This document shows, one piece after another, positions 53,572 through 61,328 of a stretch of DNA of 64,000 bases. This DNA is from CAJCIT01 sp963771305. GTDB lineage: Bacteria > Acidobacteriota > Terriglobia > Bryobacterales > Bryobacteraceae. The stretch is taken from positions 186,001-250,000 of the forward strand of contig CAVYTS010000013.1 in assembly GCA_963771305.1 (NCBI GenBank), read 5' to 3'. The notes under the pieces were generated by a model. It was not told where the DNA came from. It saw only the letters and a list, made by a program, of their open reading frames with translations, and did not search any database. Made by a program: the position numbers and the translations under genes. Every line of letters starts with the position of its first letter. The stretch's first letter is position 1.

Positions 53572-55104
53572 TTACTTGGGAACACGGTCATACGTCACAG
53601 CACATTCTTTCAGACGTGTCCGCAGGTCCGCTGAGAAGGCTTCCGGCTGCATGCGCCAGCGCCAGTTGCCGCCCAAGGTCCCTGGTTTATTCATTCGCGA
53701 TTCGGCGCCTAGCCCCAGAATGTCCTGCATCGGGACAATCGCTGCGCGCGCTACGGAGGCAATCAGCGCGCTGATCAGCGTCCAGTGCATCTCGCTGCCA
53801 TCCGTATTCAGATAACGAAGCGCGAATGCCTTCTCTTTTGCGACGTCTTCCGCGGTACGGGTACTGTCTCCACCCTCGCTGTGCCACCAACCGAGTACCG
53901 AGTCGTTGTCGTGCGTTCCCGTGTAGGCAAACAAGTCCCGAACGTAGTTGTGGGGCTTGAAGTCGGGTGCTTGCGGGTCTTTTCCAAATGCGAACTGGAG
54001 AATAGCCATGCCCGGGAAGCCAAATTCTTTGCGGATCGCCTCTACTTCAGGCGTGATCACTCCCAGGTTTTCCGCGACAATTTCCAGATCGCCCAATTGT
54101 CCGCGGACTGCCCGGAACAGGTCGGCGCCTGGGCCTGGCGCCCACCGGCCGTTAGCTGCGGTCTTCTCGCCGCCCGGCACTTCCCAATAGGCCTGGAAGC
54201 CCCGAAAGTGATCGAGCCGCACCAGATCGAACAAATGGAATGTGGCACGGAAACGCTCAACCCACCAGGAATATCCGCGGGTGGCCATCTCGTTCCAGCG
54301 GTAAATGGGATTGCCCCATAACTGGCCGGTTGCGCTGAAATAGTCTGGCGGAACTCCCGCCACAACCGTCGGCTGCCCGTGATCGTCGAGAAAGAAGTCC
54401 CGGGGATTTGCCCATACGTCCGCACTGTCATGAGCCACGTAGATGGGAATATCGCCCATCACTTTGACACCGCGATCACGGCAGTAGGTACGCAACTCAT
54501 TCCACTGGCGGAAGAACTCGAACTGCAGATACTTCTGGCATTCAATCGACCCGGCCAGCTTCACCTTCCAGTCAGCCAGCGCTTTGGGAGTACGGGAAAT
54601 CGTATCATCGTCCCAATCCGTCCAGACATGTTCAATGCCGTTGAAGTGCTTCAGCGCAATGAAGAGCGCGTAGTCTTCCAGCCAGGCGGCGTGCTTCTCG
54701 CAAAAGCTCTCGAACGACTGCAACTGCTCGGGCTGCGCCTTCTGTTTAAAGTTGCGGTAAGCCCCTTCTAACAAGCCGGTTTTCCATTCGATCACGCGCC
54801 CGAACCCAACCTCGTTGGCGTCGAAGGTCGGCGCAGACTCGAGATCGCCCTGCGCGAGGATACCTTCGCGGACTAGCAGTTCGGGAGAGATCAGCAGTGG
54901 ATTCCCGGCAAATGCGGAAAACAACTGATAGGGCGAATCTCCGTAGCCCGTAGGGCCGAGCGGCAACATCTGCCAGATCGTCTGGCCGCAGTCGGCAAGC
55001 TGACCGGCAAACCGATATGCCTCATCGCCCAAGTCGCCGATTCCGAGGCGAGACGGCAGGGACGTGGGATGAAGCAGAACGCCGCTGCAGCGAGGAAAAT
55101 TCAC
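53572..55104 (-). CDS. malQ: 4-alpha-glucanotransferase (GH77, amylomaltase)
   Basis: 510 residues. RCSGVLLHPTSLPSRLGIGD, LPLGPTGYGDSPYQLFSAFA, LQFEFFRQWNELRTYCRDRG, VKVMGDIPIYVAHDSADVWA, LVRLDHFRGFQAYWEVPGG (nucleophile Asp), LEIVAENLGVITPEVEAIRK (acid/base Glu), YTGTHDNDSVLGWWHSEGG (transition-state Asp). Transfers glucan segments between maltodextrins, releasing glucose. Cytoplasmic. First gene of the maltodextrin operon, 38 bases before the MFS gene. Confidence 0.97.
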   Translation of the reverse strand: MNFPRCSGVLLHPTSLPSRLGIGDLGDEAYRFAGQLADCGQTIWQMLPLGPTGYGDSPYQLFSAFAGNPLLISPELLVREGILAQGDLESAPTFDANEVGFGRVIEWKTGLLEGAYRNFKQKAQPEQLQSFESFCEKHAAWLEDYALFIALKHFNGIEHVWTDWDDDTISRTPKALADWKVKLAGSIECQKYLQFEFFRQWNELRTYCRDRGVKVMGDIPIYVAHDSADVWANPRDFFLDDHGQPTVVAGVPPDYFSATGQLWGNPIYRWNEMATRGYSWWVERFRATFHLFDLVRLDHFRGFQAYWEVPGGEKTAANGRWAPGPGADLFRAVRGQLGDLEIVAENLGVITPEVEAIRKEFGFPGMAILQFAFGKDPQAPDFKPHNYVRDLFAYTGTHDNDSVLGWWHSEGGDSTRTAEDVAKEKAFALRYLNTDGSEMHWTLISALIASVARAAIVPMQDILGLGAESRMNKPGTLGGNWRWRMQPEAFSADLRTRLKECAVTYDRVPK

Positions 55105-55154
55105 GAGACTACGTTATCAAAGCGAGTGGCGGCCCATGACCGCAAAATGGCCCT

Positions 55155-55619
55155 TCACCATTTATAGAAAGGCCGGGCCACGAGATTTGCATTGAAGTAT
55201 CGCGAATCGCCAGTCACTTCCTCGCCGACCCAGCCAGGAAGTGAAACGGCCTGCTTCTCGTCCTTGAGCTCCACTTCCCCGGTAATCAGTCCGAGATTGT
55301 CACCCTCAAATTCATCCACGTCCCACACCAGGCCGCCAAACGAAATGCGATAGCGCGTTTTTTCAATCAGCGGCCGTTCGCACAGCTGATCGAGCATCTC
55401 GTTCGCATGAGCCAATGGGATTTCATACTCGTACTCAGACCGGGTTGCACCGGTACTGATCCCCTTGACGGTGATGAAGCCCTGCTCACCCGCAGTCCGA
55501 ACGCGAACGGTGCGCTCCTTCACGGTGCTGAGATAGCCCTGGCGGTACCGCTTGCCTGGGTCCGGGCTGCGCCAGGAATCATCCTTGACGAGAAACTTGC
55601 GTTCGATTTCTTTGGGCAT
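55155..55619 (-). CDS. CYTH-domain phosphatase/cyclase-like protein
   Basis: 154 residues from ATG 55619 (ATG 55637 gives six more). The name-giving EIERKFLV opens the protein; basic and acidic strands of the tunnel follow (RYRQGYLSTVKERTVRVRTA, GFITVKGISTGATRSEYEYE, IEKTRYRISFGGLVWDVDEF, LGLITGEVELKDE). The CYTH tunnel binds triphosphates with divalent metals; bacterial members are mostly inorganic triphosphatases. Cytoplasmic, monocistronic here. Confidence 0.9.
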   Translation of the reverse strand: MPKEIERKFLVKDDSWRSPDPGKRYRQGYLSTVKERTVRVRTAGEQGFITVKGISTGATRSEYEYEIPLAHANEMLDQLCERPLIEKTRYRISFGGLVWDVDEFEGDNLGLITGEVELKDEKQAVSLPGWVGEEVTGDSRYFNANLVARPFYKW

Positions 55620-55635
55620 TTGAGTATCTAACATC

Positions 55636-55884
55636 ATGATCCCAGGAAACCGGTCTCCAGCGGTGCCCTGCCTAGCTCGCTGGCGCGTTGTACGATTCGA
55701 TCCGAATGATGTGATCGCCGCTATCGAACTGCACCGCCTGACTCGGGTCTCTTTTTGGGATGCACTCATTGTTCATGCCGCCCGGCTCTCCGGATCGGCG
55801 GTTCTCTATCGTGAAGACCTCCAGCACTGCGCGATGCTCGGCGTCGTCCCGGTCGTCAATCCTTTTCTGGCATCAGCGCCCTGA
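55636..55884 (+). pseudogene. C-terminal fragment of a PIN-domain (VapC-like) toxin
   Basis: Readable PIN sequence RFDPNDVIAAIELHRLTRVS, FWDALIVHAARLSGSAVLYR, EDLQHCAMLGVVPVVNPF is the second half of VapC toxins, with the conserved Asp of SFWDALI and the Glu-Asp of REDLQ. The N-terminal half with the first catalytic Asp is absent; the DNA upstream is the start of the divergent CYTH gene. So it is a truncated remnant. No antitoxin adjoins. Confidence 0.75.
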
Positions 55885-55948
55885 GCTTTCGATGGTCCGT
55901 CCATCTCTGCGTTCCCCCATCAAACGCAGCCAGCCGTTTCGGATAATA

Positions 55949-57722
55949 GTGAACGTGCCCAACCACCTCGCGAAGGTCTCCGACGATGCGGCCCTACGAC
56001 GCCTGGCTGGCGCAGAGAGTTACGCGCGGGGCCTCGACTATTTCTCTCACGGCCACGTCGAATCGCTTGAAGAGTGGGAGGGGAGGATTCAAGCCGTCGT
56101 GCGCGGGGGCCAGGACGACTCAGTCAGGCTGGCTGTGGATGACGGAGTCGCGGATTATGCGTGCGACTGCCCCGTGGCAGCGAAGGTTCCTTTTGCAAAC
56201 ACTGCGTCGCGGCCGCGCTCGCCTGGTTGAAACCCACCCCAGAGGCGGCGAAGTCCGGGCGCGACAAAGCCAAGAGCATCAAGTTGGCCGACGTCAGGAA
56301 GACCCTCCAGACCGAGGACAAAGATGCACTGGTGCAACTGTTGCTCGATTGGGCCAAAGACGACGACCGTCTCCGCGAACGGCTGATACTCCACGCGGCC
56401 CGCCGCTCGGGGCCAGGCACTGGCGCTACCGCAGTCAGACAGGCACTTGAGAAAGCCGTTCGGGTTCGCGATTTCATGTCGCGCCGCGAGACGGCCGGCT
56501 GGGCACGTGGCGTCGACGGTATCATTGATTCGATCGAGCAGTTGCTGAACGACGGTCACGCCGCCGTCGTTATCGAGTTGTGCGAATCGGCCCTGCTGTC
56601 CTTGATCGGCGCTATGCATTCAATCGATGACTCCGATGGCCACTTCGCCCCGCTTCGAGACCGGTTACAAAGCATCCACTACGGCGCGTGCGAGGAAGCC
56701 CGGCCTGACCCGGCGCAATTAGCAGCCCGCCTGCTTGACTTCGAGTTACACGGTAATTTCGATGTCTTTTACGGCGCTGCGTCGCAATACGCTGACATCC
56801 TGGGACCGACGGGCCTGAAGGTCTATCGGGAACTGGTCGAAGCAGAATGGGAAAAAGTGCCGGCCCGAACCGCAAAGGACAAGCACGCCGAATTACACCA
56901 GTACTTCACCATCACGCACATCATGGCATTTCTGGCGAAGGAATCAGGCGATATCGAACAGCTTGTCGCCGTCATGTGCCGCGACCTATCAAGCGCATAC
57001 GCCTACTTGAAAATCGCCGAGGTCTATCAAAATGCCGGCCAGTACGACCAAGCGCTGCTTTGGGCAGAGAAAGGACTCAAGTCGTTTCCGGAACACACCG
57101 ACCGCGGGCTCCAGGAATTCGCGGCGGACGAGTATCACCGGCGCGGCCGTCACGGCGATGCGTGGAACTCGCTTGGACCGCGTTTTCGGAGCGGCCAAAC
57201 CTGGAGACCTTCAGGACGCTGGAAATGCACGCGAAGAGAGCGGATGCCTGGCCCGAGTGGCGTGGTCGCGCACTTGCCGAGATCCGCCAAGATATTGCGA
57301 AGGCCAAAGAGAATGAGCGCCGTCAGCCTCAACGCCGCTGGATGCGAGCTGACGTCGACCATTCCGTCCTGGTGGAGATCTTCCTGTACGAATGCGCTCC
57401 GGAAGAGGCCTGGCAGGAAGCTCTCGTGGGAGGATGCTCGACGAGCTTATGGCTCCGCCTTGCAGCCACCCGAGAGAAAGAGCATCCCGAAGATGCCGCA
57501 CCCATCTACTTGAAACAGGCTGAGGCCGCGATCGCCCGGACTGGCAACGGCCGTTATGAGGAATCTGTCGGCCTGCTAATAAGCGCCGCAGCCGCAATGA
57601 ATCGGATGCAACGCAACGCCGCGTTCGTGTCCTGCCTGGAGGCCCTCTGTCTGAAACACAAGGCAAAGCGTAACTTCATCACGCTTGTCGAGAAAAATCG
57701 GAAATCGTTGTACCTGGCGTAG
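55949..57722 (+). pseudogene. SWIM zinc-finger protein with long helical C-terminus, two frameshifts
   Basis: Frame 1 (from GTG 55949 or 55955): NVPNHLAKVSDDAALRRLAG, GLDYFSHGHVESLEEWEGRI, ADYACDCPV. Frame 2: GSEGSFCKHCVAAALAWLKP, completing the SWIM motif CxCx(n)CxH (here DCP... CKHC) and a long helical repeat region (LADVRKTLQTEDKDALVQLL, QYDQALLWAEKGLKSFPEHT). Frame 3: VELAWTAFSERPNLETFRTL to EKNRKSLYLA. One G is missing near 56176 inside the zinc motif and one base near 57160. Joined, about 590 residues. SWIM domains bind DNA, RNA or protein; role unknown. Confidence 0.82.
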
Positions 57723-57936
57723 GAACAGGCAACGGGTGAAGTCTACTCGCGAGTGCCGCGAAGGATTCACCAGCGGCGTTAACGTACCGGCGACGCTAAG
57801 AAGTGGCTGGGGCTGCTGGGACGTTAGCAAGGCCCTCGCTGCCTCCGGGAGCCTGCGTCAAGATGAAGATTCTTTTAGTTGCAGGGAGTTGGCCGGCAAA
57901 GAAACAACTGGCGGGCTTTTGCGCCATAATCGAGTT

Positions 57937-58161
57937 GTGACGTCCGGGCATCCGCGCATCACGAGCGAACCCCACAAACGGGACGGCAAGCCGTGCATCC
58001 GCGGCATCCGGATCACGGTCAATGACGTCCTTGATTGGCTCTCTCACGGAATGACTGAGGAGGAAATCCTCGACGAACATCCCGGCCTTGAGAAAGAGGA
58101 CTTCGCGGCGGTGTACGCGTTTGCGGCAGAAATGGCCAACATGGCGTACGGCCACCACTAA
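57937..58161 (+). CDS. DUF433 antitoxin-type protein
   Basis: 74 residues from GTG 57937. The pattern RITSEPHKRDGKPCIRGIRI, TVNDVLDWLSHGMTEEEILD, EHPGLEKEDFAAVYAFAAEM is the DUF433 winged-helix-like fold with its diagnostic GKPCIRGxRI. It is followed five bases later by a DUF5615 PIN-like gene, the usual toxin partner, so it is best read as an antitoxin. Both genes are intact. Confidence 0.88.
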   Translation: MTSGHPRITSEPHKRDGKPCIRGIRITVNDVLDWLSHGMTEEEILDEHPGLEKEDFAAVYAFAAEMANMAYGHH

Positions 58162-58165
58162 GCGC

Positions 58166-58528
58166 GTGCGCATCCAGCTAGACCAGAATCTCTCGCCGAA
58201 GCTAATTCGGAATCTGGTCGGCACCATTCCCGGCCTGGAGTCAGTGTACGATCACGATCTCGTGGGAGCATCCGATTCGTTCATTTTCGATTGGGCCCGG
58301 AACGCCAATTTTGCCGCCGTGGTCAGCAGCGATCGCCATTTTGCGCATTTGGCAGAGCGCCTCGGTCCGCCGCCGAAGGTGATCCGGATCGAACGATGCG
58401 ATTTTCCCGCGAGGGTCATCGAAGAACTCCTACGGCGGGACGCACCTCGAATGCATGATTTTCTGGAGGGAGATCGGGCCGTACTGCTGCTGAGAATGGC
58501 CGCGCTATTGGGCGTGGTAAAGCTTTGA
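58166..58528 (+). CDS. DUF5615 PIN-like toxin-type protein
   Basis: 120 residues from GTG 58166. IQLDQNLSPKLIRNLVGTIP (first acidic residue in LDQNLS), YDHDLVGASDSFIFDWARNA, AAVVSSDRHFAHLAERLGPP (SSDRHF acidic site), PPKVIRIERCDF. This is the Mut7-C/PIN-like nuclease fold found as toxin next to DUF433. The usual reading is a type II toxin-antitoxin pair or a defence-linked ribonuclease; no target shown. Confidence 0.88.
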   Translation: MRIQLDQNLSPKLIRNLVGTIPGLESVYDHDLVGASDSFIFDWARNANFAAVVSSDRHFAHLAERLGPPPKVIRIERCDFPARVIEELLRRDAPRMHDFLEGDRAVLLLRMAALLGVVKL

Positions 58529-58553
58529 ATCGCGCGCAAGCCGCCGATTTTAT

Positions 58554-58630
<77 letters not shown>

Positions 58631-58719
58631 CTTACATCTTAACAAACCTCATGGAGCGGCAGTACGAAACAGCTCAGTTTTTTGCTTATCAGGCTGATAA
58701 CAAGACGTTTGCGCCCAGA

Positions 58720-59511
58720 TTAACGGATCATCGAGAAGCTGAGCGGCCCCAGGATGACGTTGCTGATATTCGACACAATCTGGGCGTCGGAAAGTCCCGG
58801 CTGCGAGCTCAGCTTCTTCCAATCCGGATCCGTCACAAACGCGTGCCAGAGCTTCTGCCGGGCGGCCAGGTCATCGAAGGAAAGCATGTAAGTCAAGCTC
58901 GGCTGCCGCGGCCCAATGAGCGTCTCGCCGAAAAAGATCGGCCGCATGCCGACGTGCTGAAAGATGGCAATCTCGCCACCATTGAACATGGCGATCTTCT
59001 TCGCCAACGTGGCTTGCGTGTGGGACTCATACGTCCTCAGTTCGAAGATGCGGGGAGGACGCTTGTCATTTGGATCGGCGAGCGCCGCCTCCGGCATCCC
59101 GTCAAAGCTACGCAGCAGTGTGCTGTCGATGCGAATGTACGGGAACCCATTCTCCGGACTCAGTGCCGCCAGCTCTTTTTGATAGACCTGATCGGCGGCC
59201 AGCCTGGCGATGGTCTCCTGAAGCAGAGCCAGAGATGCGTATTGCGTGATCGTCAAGAAGTAAGGCCCGTCTGGGCCAATTTCGTTCTTGAAGGCACCGA
59301 TCAGCTTGCCGCCGGCGCGAGCGAGCGCAGGTTGCTTCGACGCGCGCAGGAAATCGGAAAGACGGCTAGCTTGATCTTCAAAGCTGTTGTGCAGCCGGAA
59401 AGTTTGAATCTCCAGAAACGAGTTGGCTGCACCGCCGGGAGTTTGGGCAAGGGAGGAAAGATTTGTCATCGTGGAAGCGGCCAAACCGGCCAGCAGATTT
59501 CGTCGGTTCAT
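58720..59511 (-). CDS. NIPSNAP-family protein with signal peptide
   Basis: 263 residues. MNRRNLLAGLAASTMTNLSS is a signal of Tat-like type (NRRNLL). Two ferredoxin-like dimeric alpha-beta barrel halves follow: FLEIQTFRLHNSFEDQASRL and RIFELRTYESHTQATLAKKI, the latter typical for NIPSNAP (ELRTYE), with FGETLIGPRQPSLTYMLSFD. Exported NIPSNAP proteins occur often in Acidobacteria; function unknown. The last gene before uppS, 21 bases apart on the same strand. Confidence 0.88.
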   Translation of the reverse strand: MNRRNLLAGLAASTMTNLSSLAQTPGGAANSFLEIQTFRLHNSFEDQASRLSDFLRASKQPALARAGGKLIGAFKNEIGPDGPYFLTITQYASLALLQETIARLAADQVYQKELAALSPENGFPYIRIDSTLLRSFDGMPEAALADPNDKRPPRIFELRTYESHTQATLAKKIAMFNGGEIAIFQHVGMRPIFFGETLIGPRQPSLTYMLSFDDLAARQKLWHAFVTDPDWKKLSSQPGLSDAQIVSNISNVILGPLSFSMIR

Positions 59512-59532
59512 TTCCTCGACTCTACAACAGAG

Positions 59533-60240
59533 TCACTTCCCCTCTTGGGCCGCCACCGAAGTTTCGGGCCTTGATACCGGCAATGCTCCAAACCGCCGTT
59601 GCCGGTTTCGAAACTCATCCAACGCGGCGATCAAATCATTTTCTCCGAAATCGGGCCACATGACGGGCGTGAAGTAAAGCTCTGCGTAGGCGGACTCCCA
59701 TAGCAGGAAGTCGCTGAGACGCTGTTCGCCGCCGGTGCGGATCAGCAGATCCACATCCGGGCTGTCAAACCGCTCCGTGAAACAAGTACGATCGGGAACC
59801 GGGCCCAACGTCGTCCAGGCGCGGAACATCGAATCGCGGCTGGAGTAGTCGATTGCAAGGCGCACATGTAGCTGGTGACCTCCGCCAGTGAAATCCTCGG
59901 CTTCCTCGATGGCACGGCGAGCGCTGGCTGGAATGCGGTCGCGCCGGCCGATCACTGAAAGGCGGATGCCCTCCCGCACACAGGCCCCCAATTGGCGGCT
60001 CAAGTGGAATTCGAGCAGCGCCATCAAGCCGTTCACCTCAGCGGCAGGGCGTTTCCAATTGTCAGCGGAAAAAGCGTATGCAGTGAGCGTGGTGATGCCC
60101 AGCGATGGCGCGGCTGCGACGACACGCCGGAGCGCTCTCTCACCCGCCTGATGACCCGCCAAGCGTGGGAGCCCTCGCCGCTGCGCCCAACGGCCGTTTC
60201 CGTCCATGATGACTGCCACATGAAAAGAAGTACTTTGCAT
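59533..60240 (-). CDS. uppS: Undecaprenyl diphosphate synthase
   Basis: 235 residues from ATG 60240 (GGAG about 12 bases upstream; the frame is open to 60258). Active-site AVIMDGNGRWAQRRGLPRLA, HQAGERALRRVV, TLTAYAFSADNWKRPAAEVN, RLSVIGRRDRIP, VDLLIRTGGEQRLSDFLLWE and SAYAELYFTPVMWPDF. Condenses isopentenyl units with farnesyl diphosphate to C55-PP, the lipid carrier for peptidoglycan and LPS. Last gene in the membrane protein-regulator-uppS operon. Confidence 0.97.
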   Translation of the reverse strand: MQSTSFHVAVIMDGNGRWAQRRGLPRLAGHQAGERALRRVVAAAPSLGITTLTAYAFSADNWKRPAAEVNGLMALLEFHLSRQLGACVREGIRLSVIGRRDRIPASARRAIEEAEDFTGGGHQLHVRLAIDYSSRDSMFRAWTTLGPVPDRTCFTERFDSPDVDLLIRTGGEQRLSDFLLWESAYAELYFTPVMWPDFGENDLIAALDEFRNRQRRFGALPVSRPETSVAAQEGK

Positions 60241-60264
60241 AATAAAGTAGCACTCCAAAAAATT

Positions 60265-60657
60265 TTACCGGTCACGCATAGCGTGGATGAGAGCCTCCAT
60301 GTGGTCCAGGTATCGTTCCAAGGCCTTCCGGCCGGCAGCTGTCAAGCCGTACTCCGTCTTGGGCATTCGGCCTTCAAACGACTTCGTGCACGTCACATAT
60401 TGCGCCTCTTCAAGACGCCGTGCGTGCACACTCAGGTTGCCATCCGTAGTTCGCAGCAGTTTTTTCAACTCATTGAAAGTCAACGTGTCGTTGACGGCCA
60501 AGGCGCTGACAATTCCAAGCCGCATGCGCTCGTGGATGATGCGGTCGAGATGCGGCAGCGCATTCTCAACCGACGACTGATCGGCCTTCACGGGCTTAGC
60601 GGAGCGGTTCTTGCCGGAGACAACATCCGTGCTCCGAGCGGCAATTGATTTAGCCAC
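60265..60657 (-). CDS. Winged-helix transcriptional regulator (MarR/HTH_34-type)
   Basis: 130 residues from GTG 60657, preceded by AAGGAGG at ideal spacing; this start overlaps the upstream membrane gene by eight bases. Core: LDRIIHERMRLGIVSALAVN, DTLTFNELKKLLRTTDGNLS (recognition helix region), VHARRLEEAQYVTCTKSFEG, RMPKTEYGLTAAGRKALERY. Such HTH_34 proteins in Acidobacteria and Firmicutes are usually followed or preceded by a membrane protein, as here. Likely represses its own operon; inferred. Confidence 0.9.
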   Translation of the reverse strand: MAKSIAARSTDVVSGKNRSAKPVKADQSSVENALPHLDRIIHERMRLGIVSALAVNDTLTFNELKKLLRTTDGNLSVHARRLEEAQYVTCTKSFEGRMPKTEYGLTAAGRKALERYLDHMEALIHAMRDR

Positions 60658-61258
60658 CGTGCCTCCTTGCAATCAGGAAACCAAAAACAACGTGCAGGCC
60701 GCCAAATCCGGCCATCAGCCAGGCATCCTGCCAGGCCGGCGGGGCAAAAAAGGACAGTGCGCCAAAGAGCATAAAGCACAGTCCCATCACCGGGACTATG
60801 CGGACCGAGAAGGCGCCCCCGGTGACCACAGCCACGCCATAGAGCATCAACCAGAGACCGGGAATCACTGACAGCTGCTGGATTTGAAACAGCACAATGG
60901 TCAAAGCCGCGCCGGCCAGAAGCGGTGGAACGAAGCTCAACAGAGCCCGGCGCGCGGGCCTGGACTGCAGCGGCATGGCGACCCGCTTGGATTTCCAGCG
61001 AAGAAACACCACGCCCATCAGCAAAGCTAAAATCGCCTCGATCAGCCATACCGAAAACTGCTGCGAAAGAGGATGCCCCATGGCAACCAGGCCAGCTACC
61101 AGGGCACTAGCGCCAATCACCACGCCGCCCCATCCCGGAACAGCCGTGAAGGACGCGGCGTTCTCCATGGTGTCGCGGATGAAGCGCAGATTATCAGCAG
61201 CGCGCCTATCGATGGGAACAGGCTCGCGAACAACCCGGGCCGGATGGGCAGAGGCCAT
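60650..61258 (-). CDS. Integral membrane protein linked to an HTH_34 regulator
   Basis: 202 residues. Cytoplasmic N-terminus of about 45 residues with the helix RRAADNLRFIRDTMENAASF, then about five hydrophobic segments (GWGGVVIGASALVAGLVAMG, VWLIEAILALLMGVVFLRW, LSFVPPLLAGAALTIVLF, LWLMLYGVAVVTGGAF, LCFMLFGALSFFA and beyond). Ends RRHGG with its stop inside the next gene's start region. No function recognised; it may sense a membrane signal for the regulator. Confidence 0.85.
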   Translation of the reverse strand: MASAHPARVVREPVPIDRRAADNLRFIRDTMENAASFTAVPGWGGVVIGASALVAGLVAMGHPLSQQFSVWLIEAILALLMGVVFLRWKSKRVAMPLQSRPARRALLSFVPPLLAGAALTIVLFQIQQLSVIPGLWLMLYGVAVVTGGAFSVRIVPVMGLCFMLFGALSFFAPPAWQDAWLMAGFGGLHVVFGFLIARRHGG

Positions 61259-61328
61259 GGATAAAGTATAGGCCAGCTACTTTGCGATGTAAAGCCGGGA
61301 TTTCGGTGCTGTCAGGGTCAACGAGACG

